DNA of 64,000 bases, from assembly GCF_030704535.1 (NCBI RefSeq), contig NC_081822.1, forward strand, positions 10,161,001 through 10,225,000. Direction: 5' to 3'. How positions within the stretch are numbered: position 1 is the stretch's first letter; each line of letters opens with the position of its first letter. Position numbers and translations under genes: made by a program. Below are positions 12,582 to 30,392 of this stretch, piece by piece. The notes below the pieces were generated by a model. That model saw only the letters and a program-made list of their open reading frames with translations, had not been told where the DNA came from and ran no database searches. This DNA is from Vitis vinifera. Lineage: Eukaryota; Streptophyta; Magnoliopsida; Vitales; Vitaceae.

Positions 12582-15500
12582 ATGCTGCTATGAATCCCGA
12601 CGACCTCCAATTCTCCAATGGGATTTCGCCACGTCACCTTTTAGCCTCGTTAATCATGCGCCTGCTGCTTGGCTTCCGCCTTGATTCAATACCACTAGCG
12701 GTTGTGTTTCTGTGAGTTATGGGTCGTTTGACCCTTTTGACTCCCTCTCTCAGTTACTGGCCACTCTCTATTTACCATACTGCCCCTACATCATCCCCAC
12801 CTTCTCCCCCTTTTTCTCTTTCTCCCTTCTCATAATTGAGGTGATAATACCATCATTATTTTAGTTTATGATTATCGATTAACTTAATCTCTTAAAGCTT
12901 TCATCCAAATTAACCTTCAAATCCAGTTACTTCTCTCTAAACACACATCCCGCTCCCAATGGGCTGTTTGGTAAAAAAAATCAGAGAAAAAGGAGGGGGA
13001 GTGAGGGTAGTTTAGTAAACTGAAACGGAAGACAGGAGGGGAAGAGAAAAGTAACGTAAAGAACCGTAACGGAAACCGGGAATTCATGTGAGGGCCCCAC
13101 GTGGACAACCTACCTGCCGTCGGTGTTGTCTTATCCGACATGGGATACCCTCGCCCTCCCCTCCCTCTCCTCCTTCCCCTAAATCCAAATAATATTAAAA
13201 AAGAAAAAAGAAAAAAGATTAATACAATATAAAAATATCTTCCGTTCTCCTCCCAGTCCCCCATCTCCTGGTTTTCCCGCCACACCAGGCTAATCCTAGC
13301 CCTCCATTTTGGATGACCATATTCCAGCCGTTGGATGGGGAGATGAAAAACAGAAAAAAGGAGACATGTTCATGTAACATGTGTAATGATCACAAAGTTG
13401 AAAGAGTACCACTTTTTCACACCCATGGAATAAAGCTATTCCCATAACCATAACAACCCAAAAAAAAAACAAAAAACAATGTGGTCGGACTCCCACCATC
13501 GACATCTCACATGTCTCCCTCCTGCTGTCCTACTCCTCATTCCTCAATCCTCCCCTCCTGCATTCAATCAATCATCTGGACCATGCCCTCCCATCGCACT
13601 CCATGCACCGCCGCTCCTCCCGATCGCCTCGTTTGCTTTCATTTTTTAAGCAGTAGGTGGTGCTCTTACCTTGTTTATTTTTTAAACCATGTTTTCTGTT
13701 CAAAGCTGGATGCTTTTTCATTACAGAACCTTCACTTTGAATTATTAATTATTAATTTAACTAAATGTTGCTCAATAGTCAATGTATACTGCCAATCTGC
13801 CAAACTCACAGCCACAGCCTTTGGGGCCTTTGATTTTAAATTTTGGACGGAACAGTGACATGGAAAGGGTGTTGAATCAGCCCTGCTGCTTCAACCCAAT
13901 TTCGGACTCGTGTCTTCCCCCAAGCATCTCACTAATTTATTGTTAAACAGCTCACTAATTATATTCCACAAAACCAATGACACGGACTACAATTATTGTT
14001 ATTATTATTATTTTGTATTTTGCATAAAATGGGAAAATGGGGAAACGTCCATTTTTCAAGCCGCTACGTGACAAGGCCATGGGAAAAAGGAAAAATCATA
14101 TGTCGGGCACATTAATGGAATGGGATATACCCTACACTACCCATGTGGACCAAAGGATGATGGGTTTTTTTTGCAACGCCAATTGGGAGTCCATTGATGA
14201 GGCCTGCTCCTGCGAGGCCCATTACAAACAATAATAAGATTATAATGCTTCACTAACATTCAAAAACTAGGATTGATAGAAAGAGAATGTATTCAAAAGG
14301 GTGGGGTAACATTTAAATTTGTGCACCCCTCTAAACTGGTTCGATGCCCCCTGGGCAGGGAGCTTGACTTCAACCAATCTAAAGCGAAATTAAGTATCCA
14401 CATGTGAACTAGTATAAATTTGGTGAAAAGTCACTTCGGTTTCCCAAAATTTGTATATTTTGTTAGGTGATTCTGGTTGGCTTTATCTTGGGAAATATAT
14501 GGTTGCTGGTGTGCGACCAGAGAGCTTAAGGTCCTTGAAAGATGAGTAGATTAATGAGGGAAAGTTTGAATCTTCAAGTTGGAATTCAACTGGGGGCAAC
14601 TTGCTTGATAAATAATAGATATACAAGGGAGGACCAGAAGAAGGTGAATTGTGCATTGATGTGCCAATAAGAGGGCAGGCACGTGCAGAGAACGTGGTTG
14701 AACAGAAAGTTTCATGCGTCTTTGGAGTTTATTAATATTTGGATGGGCAGGAGGACAAAGATCTCTGCAACAAGTAGCTATATTTGATTATTAATTTGAT
14801 TGGAGGCTAAGAGCCAATTATTAACATCCGTACGAAAATGGGAGCCGTTTGTTATTCCATTTGGGTCAAACAAGACATTAGGTCTCACTGTTAGATCTTT
14901 GTAAAGCGCATTAATCCAAGTTTGGCATTTTTCTTCTTGTTCAGTAATACTTGGACTAAAACTTTCTGCCATCCAACTTTTCCCATTTTCTGTCACCACT
15001 CCTATCAAAACTCATGCCCTCAATGTTTATACTGGACAAAATTACAGGGCCCACATTTCCATGGGCCGTCCTGTTTAAATCCAAACTAACTAACACGGGG
15101 TAGTATATGTGGGTTAATGGGTTTAGATAAAGCTTGGACCTCATGACATGACTGGAATGGTGCCCAGCCCATGAAGGGAGATTCCTGATGAAACATCGAA
15201 CGTACATTCCTTTAACCTCCCAGCTCTCACTTTGGCATATCGAAAGAACAATTCTCTGTTTCTACAATTTATCGAGGTCGAAAGCATTTGGCCTGGAATA
15301 ACATCATTCATCATCCAAATAATCTAAGACACGATTCATTTGTCCATCTGCAAAGACTAAAAGCCTACACAACAAAGTCCAATTATCAATTTGCGTAACT
15401 GATGTTAATCCTCTTTTGGCCTACGCGCTTCCCTTAAAACTCCATTCATTTGAGCTCAATAACCTAAAGAGTTTCACACAAAATTAACAATATTCCACCA

Positions 15501-15865
15501 TTAAAAAGATATACATCCCACTTAAGATGTGGTATATAGCATTAAAGTAAATTTTACAACAACCCAGTTACAAATAAGTCATTTGTGTACACTTCTGCTG
15601 GGTATGACTCAATTTCAATAACTAACCCTTATTTCCTTGGGTATCATCAGCCAACTAATCTACTTTTTTCTAGTCCTTGTAATAGGCTGAAAAGGAAAAC
15701 GTTTTTTTTTTTTTTTTTACTTTCAGGAAAAAAAAAGGGTTTTCCTTTTCAGCTCTGAAAGAAAAAACAAACCCCTAGAAGAAACAACACCAACAACCTT
15801 AAAATGCCTTACAGTCACATTTGCTAGAACATTTAAATATACACTTATAATAAGCAAAGGCTGAT
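12582..15865. other. Intergenic region, no supportable gene
   Basis: The AFR promoter side (12.6-13.3 kb) is C/T-rich and contains a CCACGTGG motif near 13098. The rest contains short overlapping open frames on both strands with no recognisable family. Poly-T/poly-A runs near 15.7 kb fall in the 3' flank of the NAC-like gene. Confidence 0.6.
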
Positions 15866-18800
15866 CTAGAATGGCATGAAGCACAAATACTTCTTTAGCT
15901 TCTTCTTTCTGTCAGCAGCAGCTTTCCCTTTTTCATCTGAGGATGCTGCTTTGTTGCTGCCAGATGATGCCACCAAATTATGAGGATTTGATGATGGACC
16001 TTCCACCTTATTGTCTGCTTCCTGAGTTGCAATTGCACGCTTCAAGCCCTTCTTCTCAGACAGTTTTGTTGAACCAAGTAAAGAACTATCAGTTTTGGGG
16101 GGTCCTTCTGCCGGTAACTTCCTTCTGTCATCACAAGTAAGAGATCCTGCAGATAAAAGTTACAAGATAAGATGCTGCCTGTAAACAAGTATCATATGCA
16201 GTGATTGTAACTGCCTGTAAACAAGTATCATAATGCAGTGATTATTGATGCCTCTTCATATAAACACTCCACATAGTGAACCTTTTTTTTCCCACTGGAG
16301 GATTAAAGGTTTACTTAGTAAGATCACAATAATAAGGAATACTTGGTGCTGGTATAAACTCAATGTGCCATGTTTGATAATTAAACATGGAATACATTGC
16401 CCTTATGAAACATAATGCTTTTAAGAGTTTTGGAAACGATTTCTCCCATACTGTTGAAGAATGACTAAAATATTATAGAACAAAACCACTTGATCAATCA
16501 GCAAAAGCTCAAAATATTTTACACTTCATTGGTTGGATGAGCCAGTATTAATTTCAGGGGAAAGGATAAGAACTATAAGAAAACAATAGCTGATACTGGC
16601 AAGATGAACTTAAACAATAAGAAGTGTAGAGGAAAGGAAACCAAATATACCTGAACTGGCTGGCTGCAAAACAACCTTGTCTGGCATGACCAATGCAGCA
16701 ACACTAAACTTGCAACCCACATCCTTGTCACATTCTAAATCTCGCAACAAGGCTAATGAATCAAAACATTCATCTGATGTCTGGCTTAGGCAACTAGAAT
16801 TGTCTGAACTGGAAGAAGGTGATACTGGGTCAGCAAGATCCCCCAACTCCAAAAAGTCACCATCAGAAAAATAATCAATTTCAGGCAGGTTGTCTACAGG
16901 GTGATTCAGAGATCTTTCTGGCGCAGCCAATAGTCCAGTCTCACCATTGCCATGTTGCACCTGCAAGTCATAAAAGAAAGATACAGAAAGAGACCCAACA
17001 ATAAGACTAACTAAAATAACCAACAAAAGATATGATCATGGACTGGTGTCGTGTAAAAGGAATCCATCATGCCATTATCGTCCAATACTTTCTAGACACA
17101 AAGTATCATACTAGTGATATCAAAATATTCTCTCTATCATGCAATAATTTGACAGTCCCATTAATCCATATGATACTCCCAACCACATAATTTTTCAGGT
17201 TTTACACGCAAAACGAAACATTTTGAACTCAAATACATATAATTTTTTTTCCCTACAGGAAACTATAAAAATATATTAACAGAAAAAAAATACATATAAA
17301 GCGTAACAGATAGCAGTTTCAAATATTCCAGCAAGAAAACTGATAGTTGAAGGTCAATATGGCCTCTTTAGCAGGAAAAATAGAGTTGCACGAGTCTTTC
17401 AAAATATAGTCCAGAATTAGGCCAAGCTGCCACAACATAAGCCAGTTTTTTTTTTTTTTTAAAAAAAATAATGTCAGGGACAGTAGGATGAAGCTGCAGC
17501 TTTCAAATTTTACATGAAACCACAGGAAAAAAAATGTAGTTTCTATTAGGACACAAATCCTGTCTCTTACAAACATGAAACCTCGTGATAAAGATGATTT
17601 TTCTTCATTAAAATACAAACTCTATGCTTTGCTAAAAGATGAAACCGCATGACAGACTCAGCTTCCCATTATGTTTTGCTGAGGCGAAGATGTGGCTTCC
17701 TTCTAGGATACAAACACTGCTTTTTGCAAAGAAGTTACAATTTCATCATGGGACTTAAAATTAATTAAAAAGGAAAACAAACCACTTAGGTGGCCCAAAA
17801 TATGTCACTGTGGTTCTTACCTTCATCTAGTTGCTCCCGAACAAATAACATAAAAAAGAACTCCATACAAAAGCCAACGACAAAAAGCAGTTTTATTTAA
17901 GGGATCAATTAAAGCAACCTGCAGAATCAACTATAGTTTAACCAGTAGCAGAGAAATTAATTAATACTGTGAACATCAAAGGTTAATATGGACTCAAGAA
18001 GATGAAAATACTACCGAAGAAACCAAATATGAGGATGGCCTACCTGAGACTCGCTTTTGGAACCTTGCCCAGTGCTATTGTCAGTATTTGAAACCACAGA
18101 AGGCTTGGAACAAGTGTGGTTTTCATCAGCAACATTTGCAACCCCCAATTCCTTCTGCATTTCATGGCTTGAACTTTGTCCCCTGCTTTGGAAGACTCTA
18201 CAGAGTGAACTGGAGGCCTGCATATCCAACCAAACCGACAGTTGACTGGCAGGTTGGGTGGAGAAAGATATCAGCAAAGAAAAAGATATAGCTATTGGGT
18301 TCATTAAATACCATTGGCTTGATGTTTTTGGACTGTCCCTTCTGAGTTATCTTGTACTGTTGCAACACCCAGTCGGTTTTAAGGACATGTGGGGTGGTAC
18401 CTTCGTAGAATTCAAAAGTAGTTCTCCAACCAGTGATAGAAGAGTTCGAAAATATCTCATAGGGCTCACCCTTGGGCTTCCAGAATCCCTCTGCAAATTT
18501 GGTGTCCTCAGAGCTTGTTAAGTACCAAAATCTATCTGTACATCCAAAGTATCTCCATAAGCTTTCTTATTATAGAAGTGAACCTGGCATCTTATAGTTT
18601 GCTAGACAACAGACAGTCCATATAAAACATGACTATTGACAGTAACGCCATCAAAGAAATTCAACACACTCCTGTCACCTTTAAAATTTTGCTCTGCACA
18701 AGGAGTTCCATAGAAATTTAAACAAAAAGGGCCTTTGGCAAATGGCATAGACATTAAGAAGTAGGATCTCATAAAGCTGGGCAAACATACCAACAAGAGG

Positions 18801-19412
18801 CATGTAAAAAGGTAGCATTCACTGCTGCAAAGTGATGGAGTTGTGGATGTAGAAATGTTTAAGAGTATTTCTTAGGCAAACAACATACATCAAAGTGAGC
18901 CACAGGCTATGCTTAGCTGTGTGAAATTCGATCTGATTTGAAATTCCAATTCTGTGGAATCTGGAAGTAGAACTGTTTTTGTGAATTTAAGGTGTCTAGG
19001 ATTTAAAATAAATTCTGAAAACATTGGTCTAATCAAATTTAGAATTGAAACCCCTTATTCAAATTCCGTACAACCAAACAGCCTCAACCTATTGATCACA
19101 CGTATTCAGAACCTCATTCAATCAGGTCGACTGGAGTAGGAAATAGGGGATTGAGGGATTCAATCACAGATAAGACAATCTAGAAAGAGAAAATATAACG
19201 CTCAATAATTAAAGTTATCCAGATTCTATATTGAAAACTACGATCTCACCAGATAAACATGAGGGGTTATGCTGGTAAGGATTCACTTCTATCATAACGT
19301 TGTCGGGGAGAGGAGATCCATTTATCATTCCCTGCAAACACGTAAAGAGCTCCTCATCGCTCCAATATAAGCTAATTTCATTAGGCGGGGAGACGGATGG
19401 TGAAAGATACAT
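15866..19412 (-). CDS. Atypical NAC-domain transcription factor
   Basis: Predicted 383-residue protein from five minus-strand exons: 19412-19250, 18535-18312, 18217-18044, 16960-16651 and 16146-15866. Splice sites are GT-AG and phases agree. The start at 19412 is preferred over an in-frame ATG at 19445 because TTTTTCTTAG ending at 19426 is a good acceptor and puts the upstream ATG inside a 5'-UTR intron. Residues 1-129 are a degenerate NAC domain: WSDEEL stands where HPTDEEL is usual, DRFWYLTSSEDTKF matches subdomain C, and FYEGTTPHVLKTDWVLQQYKI matches subdomain D. The conserved GFRFHP is absent and the usual WKATGK reads WKPKGE. Residues 130-383 are Ser- and acid-rich (DYFSDGDFLELGDL is a plausible activation segment) and end in a basic tail (RKKKLKKYLCFMPF). 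No membrane segment is seen. I cannot assign a subfamily. Confidence 0.85.
16175..16246. repeat. 36-bp tandem duplication in NAC-like intron 4
   Basis: CTGCCTGTAAACAAGTATCA occurs at 16175 and again at 16211 and the match continues through TGCAGTGATT. It lies about 30 bases inside the intron, upstream (on the minus strand) of the last exon's acceptor. Confidence 0.85.
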
Positions 19413-19425
19413 GGTGACCCAAGAT

Positions 19426-19895
19426 CTAAGAAAAATGAACAACAATCAAATGGATATAGTGAGTTCAAGGTCAAGAAATCCACACAAATTAATAATCAAG
19501 AACGACAGAATGAATAGAGACGGTTAAATATACAGAAGTCCACTCAACGAAAATTCAAGAACTGCGAAATAAATGAGGACATATTACTATCAAGAAACTC
19601 ATTGGTTGCTGTTAATATTAAGAAATATCCACGAAATGAAAATTCAAGAACAAAAAATGAATAGAAGCGATTAGACATCAAGAAATTCAGAATGATTATG
19701 CGAATAAAATCTAACAACGCCGACGCAAAGATCTTTCAAAGCTCGATTTCCAATTCAAGAGAGGATTGTTCGAATTGTTTCAGAAATTACTAGAACAAAA
19801 TTGATTTTGCGATTTAAAATCATCTAAGAAAGGTAAAATTCAAATCGAAACACAGATCGCAATGAACTCGAGAATACTGATTCACAATTTCAAAC
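19426..19895 (-). other. Predicted 5'-UTR intron of the NAC-like gene
   Basis: On the minus strand AAAAG|GTTTG (exon end 19896) could be the donor, and TTTTTCTTAG|ATCTT (exon start 19425) is a strong acceptor 13 bases before the start codon. Together with the TATA box near 20 kb this gives a leader of about 85 bases split by a 470-base intron. This is inference from motifs only. Confidence 0.5.
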
Positions 19896-19995
19896 CTTTT
19901 ACAACAGCAGCTTGCGAAAACCCCCTTCTCTCACTCTCCCCCAAACTTCGCCCACTTGACCACTGCATCAGTATTGGGATGGAGTGTGTGCCGCT

Positions 19996-20005
19996 CTATT
20001 TATAG
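19996..20005 (-). promoter_or_regulatory. TATA box of the NAC-like gene
   Basis: The minus strand reads CTATAAATAG, a consensus plant TATA box, placing the transcription start near 19965-19975, shortly before the predicted leader intron. Confidence 0.7.
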
Positions 20006-20029
20006 GCGAGGTTGCGGTGGGATAACTTA

Positions 20030-23000
20030 ACCGTGGTTAGAGTTTAATCCACGCGGTTTTTTGTTTTTATTTTTTTAAATTTAATTTTCAGAAAACGCAA
20101 TTAACGGTTTCTCCTGTGCTTCAACTAAATCTGGAACGTCCACGTGTAGACCTGCCTGCCTATCTCATGGTTGAGTTTATTTTTCAACAATACGCGACAT
20201 GGTATTTCGTCACTGGTTGAGCTCATGCAAGTGCCGTACTCCTGGTGGCACCCACTCGCTCCTCATCATTTTCGTGGCAGCTTCTCGGCCAACAGTCGGG
20301 CAAGAGGATTTTTTTCCCTCTCCTTTGATCGTCAACAGAAAAAGTAGCACTAAAACAATAAAATAAAATTTACAACATTCTAGAATATAATTTTTCTAAT
20401 ATTTTGGCTTCGGATCTTAGATTCGTGACTTGTGATAAGGCCGTTAATTATGTAATTGAAAAATGAGCAAAGGGCTTTAACATGATTAATAACTAGAGCC
20501 GTGGAAAAGTCCGAGTAGAAATGTCTTGGACCTTATCCGTGCGTTAGCTGTAGCTTGGACTTTTTTGTCAGTCACCGCCCTTTATGTCTTCGAGTGCCGA
20601 TGCATTCTTTGCTTTCTTTGCTAAGTAATCTATGAAAATTGAGGTAACGGTTTATTTTGATTGGGCAATGACTTGCATTCTGTAGAAAGAAACATATTCT
20701 ACCAACCCCATCATTGAAGCTCGATCAAGAAGGAAAATCATGAATTATTTCCGTACTTTTAATATTTATTTGGGACACAAACGGTAATTTGGAATTATAA
20801 ATTTTTTTCTTGAAAAGCTCTTAATTTTTGGGAATGTTTGTTTATTTGTGGCCCTACTACATCAGATTTGGTACTGACCGTCAACATGTATGGTATAATA
20901 GTGTGATTGAATCCTTTGGTTCCTATAAAAATTTATTTTTGAACACAGTTGAATTAGTACATTTATGAATTTAATAAAAAGAAAATATTGGGATCATCCA
21001 CGACCTGTTCCTTGGAAGGAAAAATGATTAAAGAAAAAAAAAACGTGTGACGTGCTCTTACTACCTGCTGTACTTTAGGAGGCGCATCCACTGAAATTTG
21101 TATTGACAATATTTAGGACGTACCAAATACCAAGGAGCGAAAATTAGATGAGCATTTTTGCGGCATGCTAGGAAAGAATCAACGACGATTCTGGGTTTGT
21201 TTCCGAATTCGGTCTTGACTATGTAACGTACCCAAATATGGACGTATCATGTAATTCTCACCCGTTTTGAGGAACAATGATTTTCCACCGGAAACTTCTG
21301 TTGGACCCCATCCTGAGGTTTACAGCATAAATAATTTTAATTTAATTGAAAATTTCAACCCAAGCCTTTCATATTTAACTGCTAAAATCGCAGCTTCTAG
21401 AATTATTAAATTGAGCTTTGGGTATCATTTTTTTATATGTATAAGAAACGGACCAAACATAATCAGCTTGCATCCACATTGGTGGGAAGCAGCATTCAAT
21501 AAACCAAAAAGAGAGAAAAAGGGAGAGAGAGAGAGAGAGAGAGGAGGCTTGACGTGGATTCCATATAATTGCCCATCCATATTGAAGGTGTGGGCCGCTC
21601 ACCATCGTCAAGGGCGAGGCACCGTTGTCTCCAAAGTATTGTTCTGGCGCAGGACATAATTTGCATCAGAGTCATATAGCCCTATCTGTATGGCTCCAGG
21701 GTATTAGATGAACACAAATTAATCGGATATTATATATTATTGGATGATAAACATTAATTATAACAGACATTAAATACATTGATTTATGCAATTATTATGA
21801 GACAAAACATCAATTTTTAAATTTTACCAAGAGATAATAGCCCTTATGAGTCACCAATTATTGATATTAAAGATGTTAATATATAATTAAATACACCATC
21901 AAGATGTCTGAGAAGACGTTACATCTTATTAAAGATAAATAGTCATTTTTTTAAAAACACTTATCTTGTTCAAGTCATTACTCTATCAATTGATAGTTTT
22001 GAAAGGGTGTACTCGAAAATCCCATTTGGACATTCTTTATACAGATTGAATCGCCGTGTACAGTTTCGGAGTACTCTACTTTCGTTGGTCGTGCACCAAC
22101 AAAAGGGTCGCTGCCAAGGTGCACAATCAAGATCTTGGAAGGATTTATCTAACGTAGGTCCATCATTGATTAGCGTAGCGGGATTGCCGCAAATGGGTCA
22201 CTTTTAAAAATAGTTCATGAATAAGCTAAAAGCACTAGTTGTTTAAGCCTCCTATACAAGATTTTATCACAGATGAATGGCAATGAATCAATGCACGTCT
22301 CATGTATCGAAATGGTGCACAAGTGAAAAGGAGGCGGCCAGCCTAGTGTCGACCAGTCAAATTGGTGTCAAAGCTCTTGATCCATAATGCAAAACCATCC
22401 AGAGAATCGTCCCCATAAAGCGATTCCTTGAATCTCAAGGAACGGCTAAAAGACAACAAGTGATGAATGGGAGGGCCCCGGGTTGACTTAAGCTTCATTT
22501 CTTTTTCTTTTTTTCTGTTTCTCACTTTCTCCTTTTCAAATTTTAAAATAAAATTAAAAAGTGCCGACTGTGGTGAGGATGATGAAATAACCCTGGTTTT
22601 AGCAGCACGAGTAATGTACCTGCACGAGCCAGCCGTCTAGATGATAACCCAGGATGGCCGTGTTAGGTTAAAACGGTCCATGCAAATCCAAAGGAATATT
22701 TTCTGTCATGAACAATTACCAACTAAGCCAACCAAAGGATGACACGTGGAGGCTCGATGGAGTGTATATGCACGCAAACATTCCAGAGGGAAGATTGATG
22801 AATCTGTGTGCTGACACCGACCTTTTCTTTTCTCCTCTTCAGCGCTCCACAGTCTCACCTCCTCATACTTCATGGCTCATCCTGGGCCTATCATGGCATA
22901 CCTGGACTTCCTAATGCGGATATCCGGGCTCGGCCCGGAACAATTAATGGGCCTAGAAGAATGGGACCGGCCCAGCAGATCCTTGAAAACTTGTCGGCAC
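20030..23000. other. Intergenic spacer between divergent NAC-like and METTL4 genes
   Basis: A 3-kb spacer between two divergently transcribed genes. It carries a (GA)n run at about 21525-21542 and A/T-rich stretches. The open frames have no recognisable domain. Confidence 0.6.
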
Positions 23001-23026
23001 AGAGGAAGAGACGCTGGGCTGTGAAA

Positions 23027-26344
<3,318 letters not shown>

Positions 26345-27577
26345 TGCATCCGGACAAAGGCCTCATTTTTGGGAACCATATGAGACCCAAAACCATGGCA
26401 TCCATCTGAAGTGCCTGCTTCAACTAAGTTATGAGTCCTGGCACTGCTGAAATCCCATCCCATGGATCAGTAAGATCAGTAAGGTGCCATACGCAGCTTC
26501 ATCTTTGAGCATGGGATGCTAGGATGGCTTGGACCAGTCCAACTGGTGCTAACTGCAAACTTCAAGGATGTTCCATCAGAATACCATGATGAAGTGGAAG
26601 CAACTCAGGGTTAATGAAAGTGTTCTCTTGATGCCAAGTACTGGAGGAGTGTAGTGATACAGCAACTCTGCTTGACAGGAACTTGAACCATAAAGGTATT
26701 TCAAATGCCGATTCCTTCCATTTCATCGTTTTGAAAATTTTTTCCCTTTTTTGGATGTGGGTTGGGGGAATCTGTAGGTATGAGCTAAGCTTCCATTAGG
26801 TTTGATTCTTGGAAAATATATGCATGAACTGGATTTCTTGGTATCCCATATTGGAATAGGCATGGCAAATCCATGAGGAAATGCATAAGATGCCTTTGAA
26901 GAAAAATGCAAGATGTTAACCAAATGAATTTAATGTGCTGTTAATGTGGTTCGTGAATTTAGGAGCATTTAATTCATCACAATAATGATCTATTAACAAC
27001 TTGGATAAAGTCATAGTAATACTACTAGGTTAGGGATCAATGAAGGGAAAAGTAAATCTTTCATCAAAATAGAAGGAAAATATTATGAAAAAAATAATCA
27101 AACTGTATCATAAGTGTCAAATCCAAATTTAAAAAAAATATATATATCAAGACTTCAAAGTCACAAAAAATAAAATAATATCACTTTGGGAAATATGGTA
27201 GAAGTAATTAATCAAATTTACCATGCTACAGAAATCATAATGACCAAACTTACAAAATTCATTAGAGAAAAAATAAATAAATAAAAAACATAAAAAATAT
27301 AAGAAAACAAATAGAAAAAATAATCAGAAATTAAAATTCATGAAAAAGAAAAAAAAAAAAAAAAGGGGGGACATTGTAGTGAGTCTAGTGACATGGGAAG
27401 CGGATGGGAAACAATTTTCAAAATAAGGTGAAATTCCATGGAATATGAAAATAAGGACATAGTCAATGACATAGAATGTCAATCACTTTATTTTATAATG
27501 TAAAGATCAATCATTTGTCCTCCGCATTTTATTTTATTTGTCTCACACAATACAAATAAATTAATGAAATATTTATA

Positions 27578-27747
27578 TATTCCTTTCTCCGAGGATTAAG
27601 GGTGGGTGTTGGGGCTTTTCTTTTTCTTTTTCAGTGCGTTAAGGTGCTTTTTGTATACGTCTTCTTCTACTTAGGAGTGTTCCTACGACGTTTTTAATTT
27701 TTAATGTACTTATTTTTATTTATAAAAAAAATTATTCTTTTCTCCGA
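27578..27747 (+). mobile_element. 5'-truncated LINE (L1-type) insertion with target-site duplication
   Basis: A 140-bp body (27593-27732) resembles the 3' end of plant L1 elements (TTGTATACGTCTTCTTCTAC, then a TTATAAAAAAA tail). It is flanked by 15-bp direct repeats TATTCCTTTCTCCGA (27578) and TATTCTTTTCTCCGA (27733) differing at one base. The body carries no coding sequence, so it is a short 3' remnant of target-primed insertion. The one mismatch in the repeats suggests modest age. Confidence 0.75.
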
Positions 27748-27892
27748 CACAATAAAAATAAATTAGGGGAAATTCTATATGTTCAACGGATTCAAATGAT
27801 AGTAAACTCTTGAGAACAATCCAACACTTTCAAATGAAGCACTTGAGGTATAGTTGTAGAAAAATTACATATGAGAGTCAATTTAGAATATA

Positions 27893-28012
27893 TTTAACAG
27901 TGATTTTAGGAAATGTTTATAACATTTTTAATACTTGAAAGATTAAAATTTTCAATGTTAAAAATATTAAAAATATTTCTTAAAATCGTTGTCAAACACC
28001 CGATAATCTACA
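27893..28012. mobile_element. Small MITE remnant, about 120 bp
   Basis: The left end TTTAACAGTGATTTTAGGAA and the reverse complement of the right end (GTTTGACAACGATTTTAAGA) are imperfect inverted repeats. The interior is A/T-rich and partly self-complementary (ATACTTGAAAG...). The same end signature occurs at 45.09-45.22 kb. The family is probably hAT-like; no clear target duplication. Confidence 0.5.
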
Positions 28013-29219
28013 TTGTAGATGAATTAATGATATCATGTTATATGTACATGAAATAATAACATAGGTCATGCGTATATTCACGTGATTCCTTATTGAAACA
28101 TGTAGTAATAAGTACACGTGTTGTGCTAAGTGGTTCATCGTCCTTTCAATCCGATTGAAATGAGCTTAGCCGCATTTGAGCCAATCTTATCAGGCCTTCA
28201 ATTCTTGCTATCAAATCAAGGTCTACCGTTAAAATAAAATGAATTGTGAATAAAAACCAACATTCTACATAAATAAAAAATAAAATAAAATTTTAAAAAT
28301 AAATAAATATACATTTGTTTTTCAAATTCATCAAATAAACCAAAAATCAAAAAGTGTGATACAAATTAGACTAGATTTAATTAACAAGATAATATAGGAT
28401 GAGATATGAATATATTAGAATATCATATTCAATTGACATGATATCTTAAAATAGTTTATGTAATGACATATGTTCTGTTATGTTTATATTTTGTTTGTGA
28501 AATATCAGAGCTTATAAAGTTTTAGCATTTATTTATATCCATATTCACTTTGCCTCTACCTTTGAAAAAGGCAAACCGAAGAATTAGATATAGAAAAATA
28601 TATATAAAATAAAATAAATAAACAAATATAGATTTTTTTTAACAGGAGTCAATATTTTATTTTAAAATTTTTAGTTTTTTAGTTTTAATTGTATTTTCAT
28701 CCTTTTTTATATATATTATTTTATTGTTAAGGGCAAATAAGAGAGTTTTTATTCCAGTTTTAATGAAAATCGATAAGAAGATGAAGATGTTTGAATAAAA
28801 GCGTTAGATTAGTGTAAAATTATCATGTGAGATCAATAAAATTGCAAGGCATAGCATAACGGAGGCTCTAAGTGATCGAGTTTAAGCAATACTGTAACTG
28901 TTTGTTGATAGAATTGAACTCAACAAAATCACAAAATCACAGGACATGCTATTATTTTGTGAACTTGTCATCTTTCTATGAAGCAATTGGTACACCCAGT
29001 TCCTATGCCAATGAAAGATTACATATTATTATTATTATTATTATCTATATAATGCAAAGGGAAAGAGAAGAGGCCCACCTGCTATTCTCCTGGCACAGAG
29101 TGAGAAACGTATTGACTGCCCTGTGTCTCAGGCTTCAATGGGTTTGGTGCCCAGCACCCACTATTGCTACGCCATATAAATATTCAACTGTAAGGGTCTT
29201 GTAAACAAATGACTGCCCG

Positions 29220-30392
<1,173 letters not shown>

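Larger units (their letters stand above)
26345..29219. other. Intergenic: METTL4 3' flank, LINE remnant, MITE, AT-rich DNA
   Basis: The first 550 bases are moderately GC-rich, without a protein-coding frame, and probably METTL4 3' UTR. From 27 kb on the DNA is A/T-rich and contains one short LINE insertion and one small MITE (listed separately) plus an (ATT)n run near 29025. METTL4 and the GGPPS gene converge on this spacer. Confidence 0.6.

Noticed and set aside
14778-15207. Two overlapping minus-strand frames that might form a small gene
   Set aside because: Moderate GC content but no family resemblance, no plausible join and no promoter motif.
22808-23026. Longer N-terminus for the METTL4 protein from an upstream in-frame ATG at 22808
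   Set aside because: The extra 73 residues are Pro/Gly-rich leader-like translation with no match to the family; the ATG at 23027 (MAVAETSDRL) fits the known protein start.
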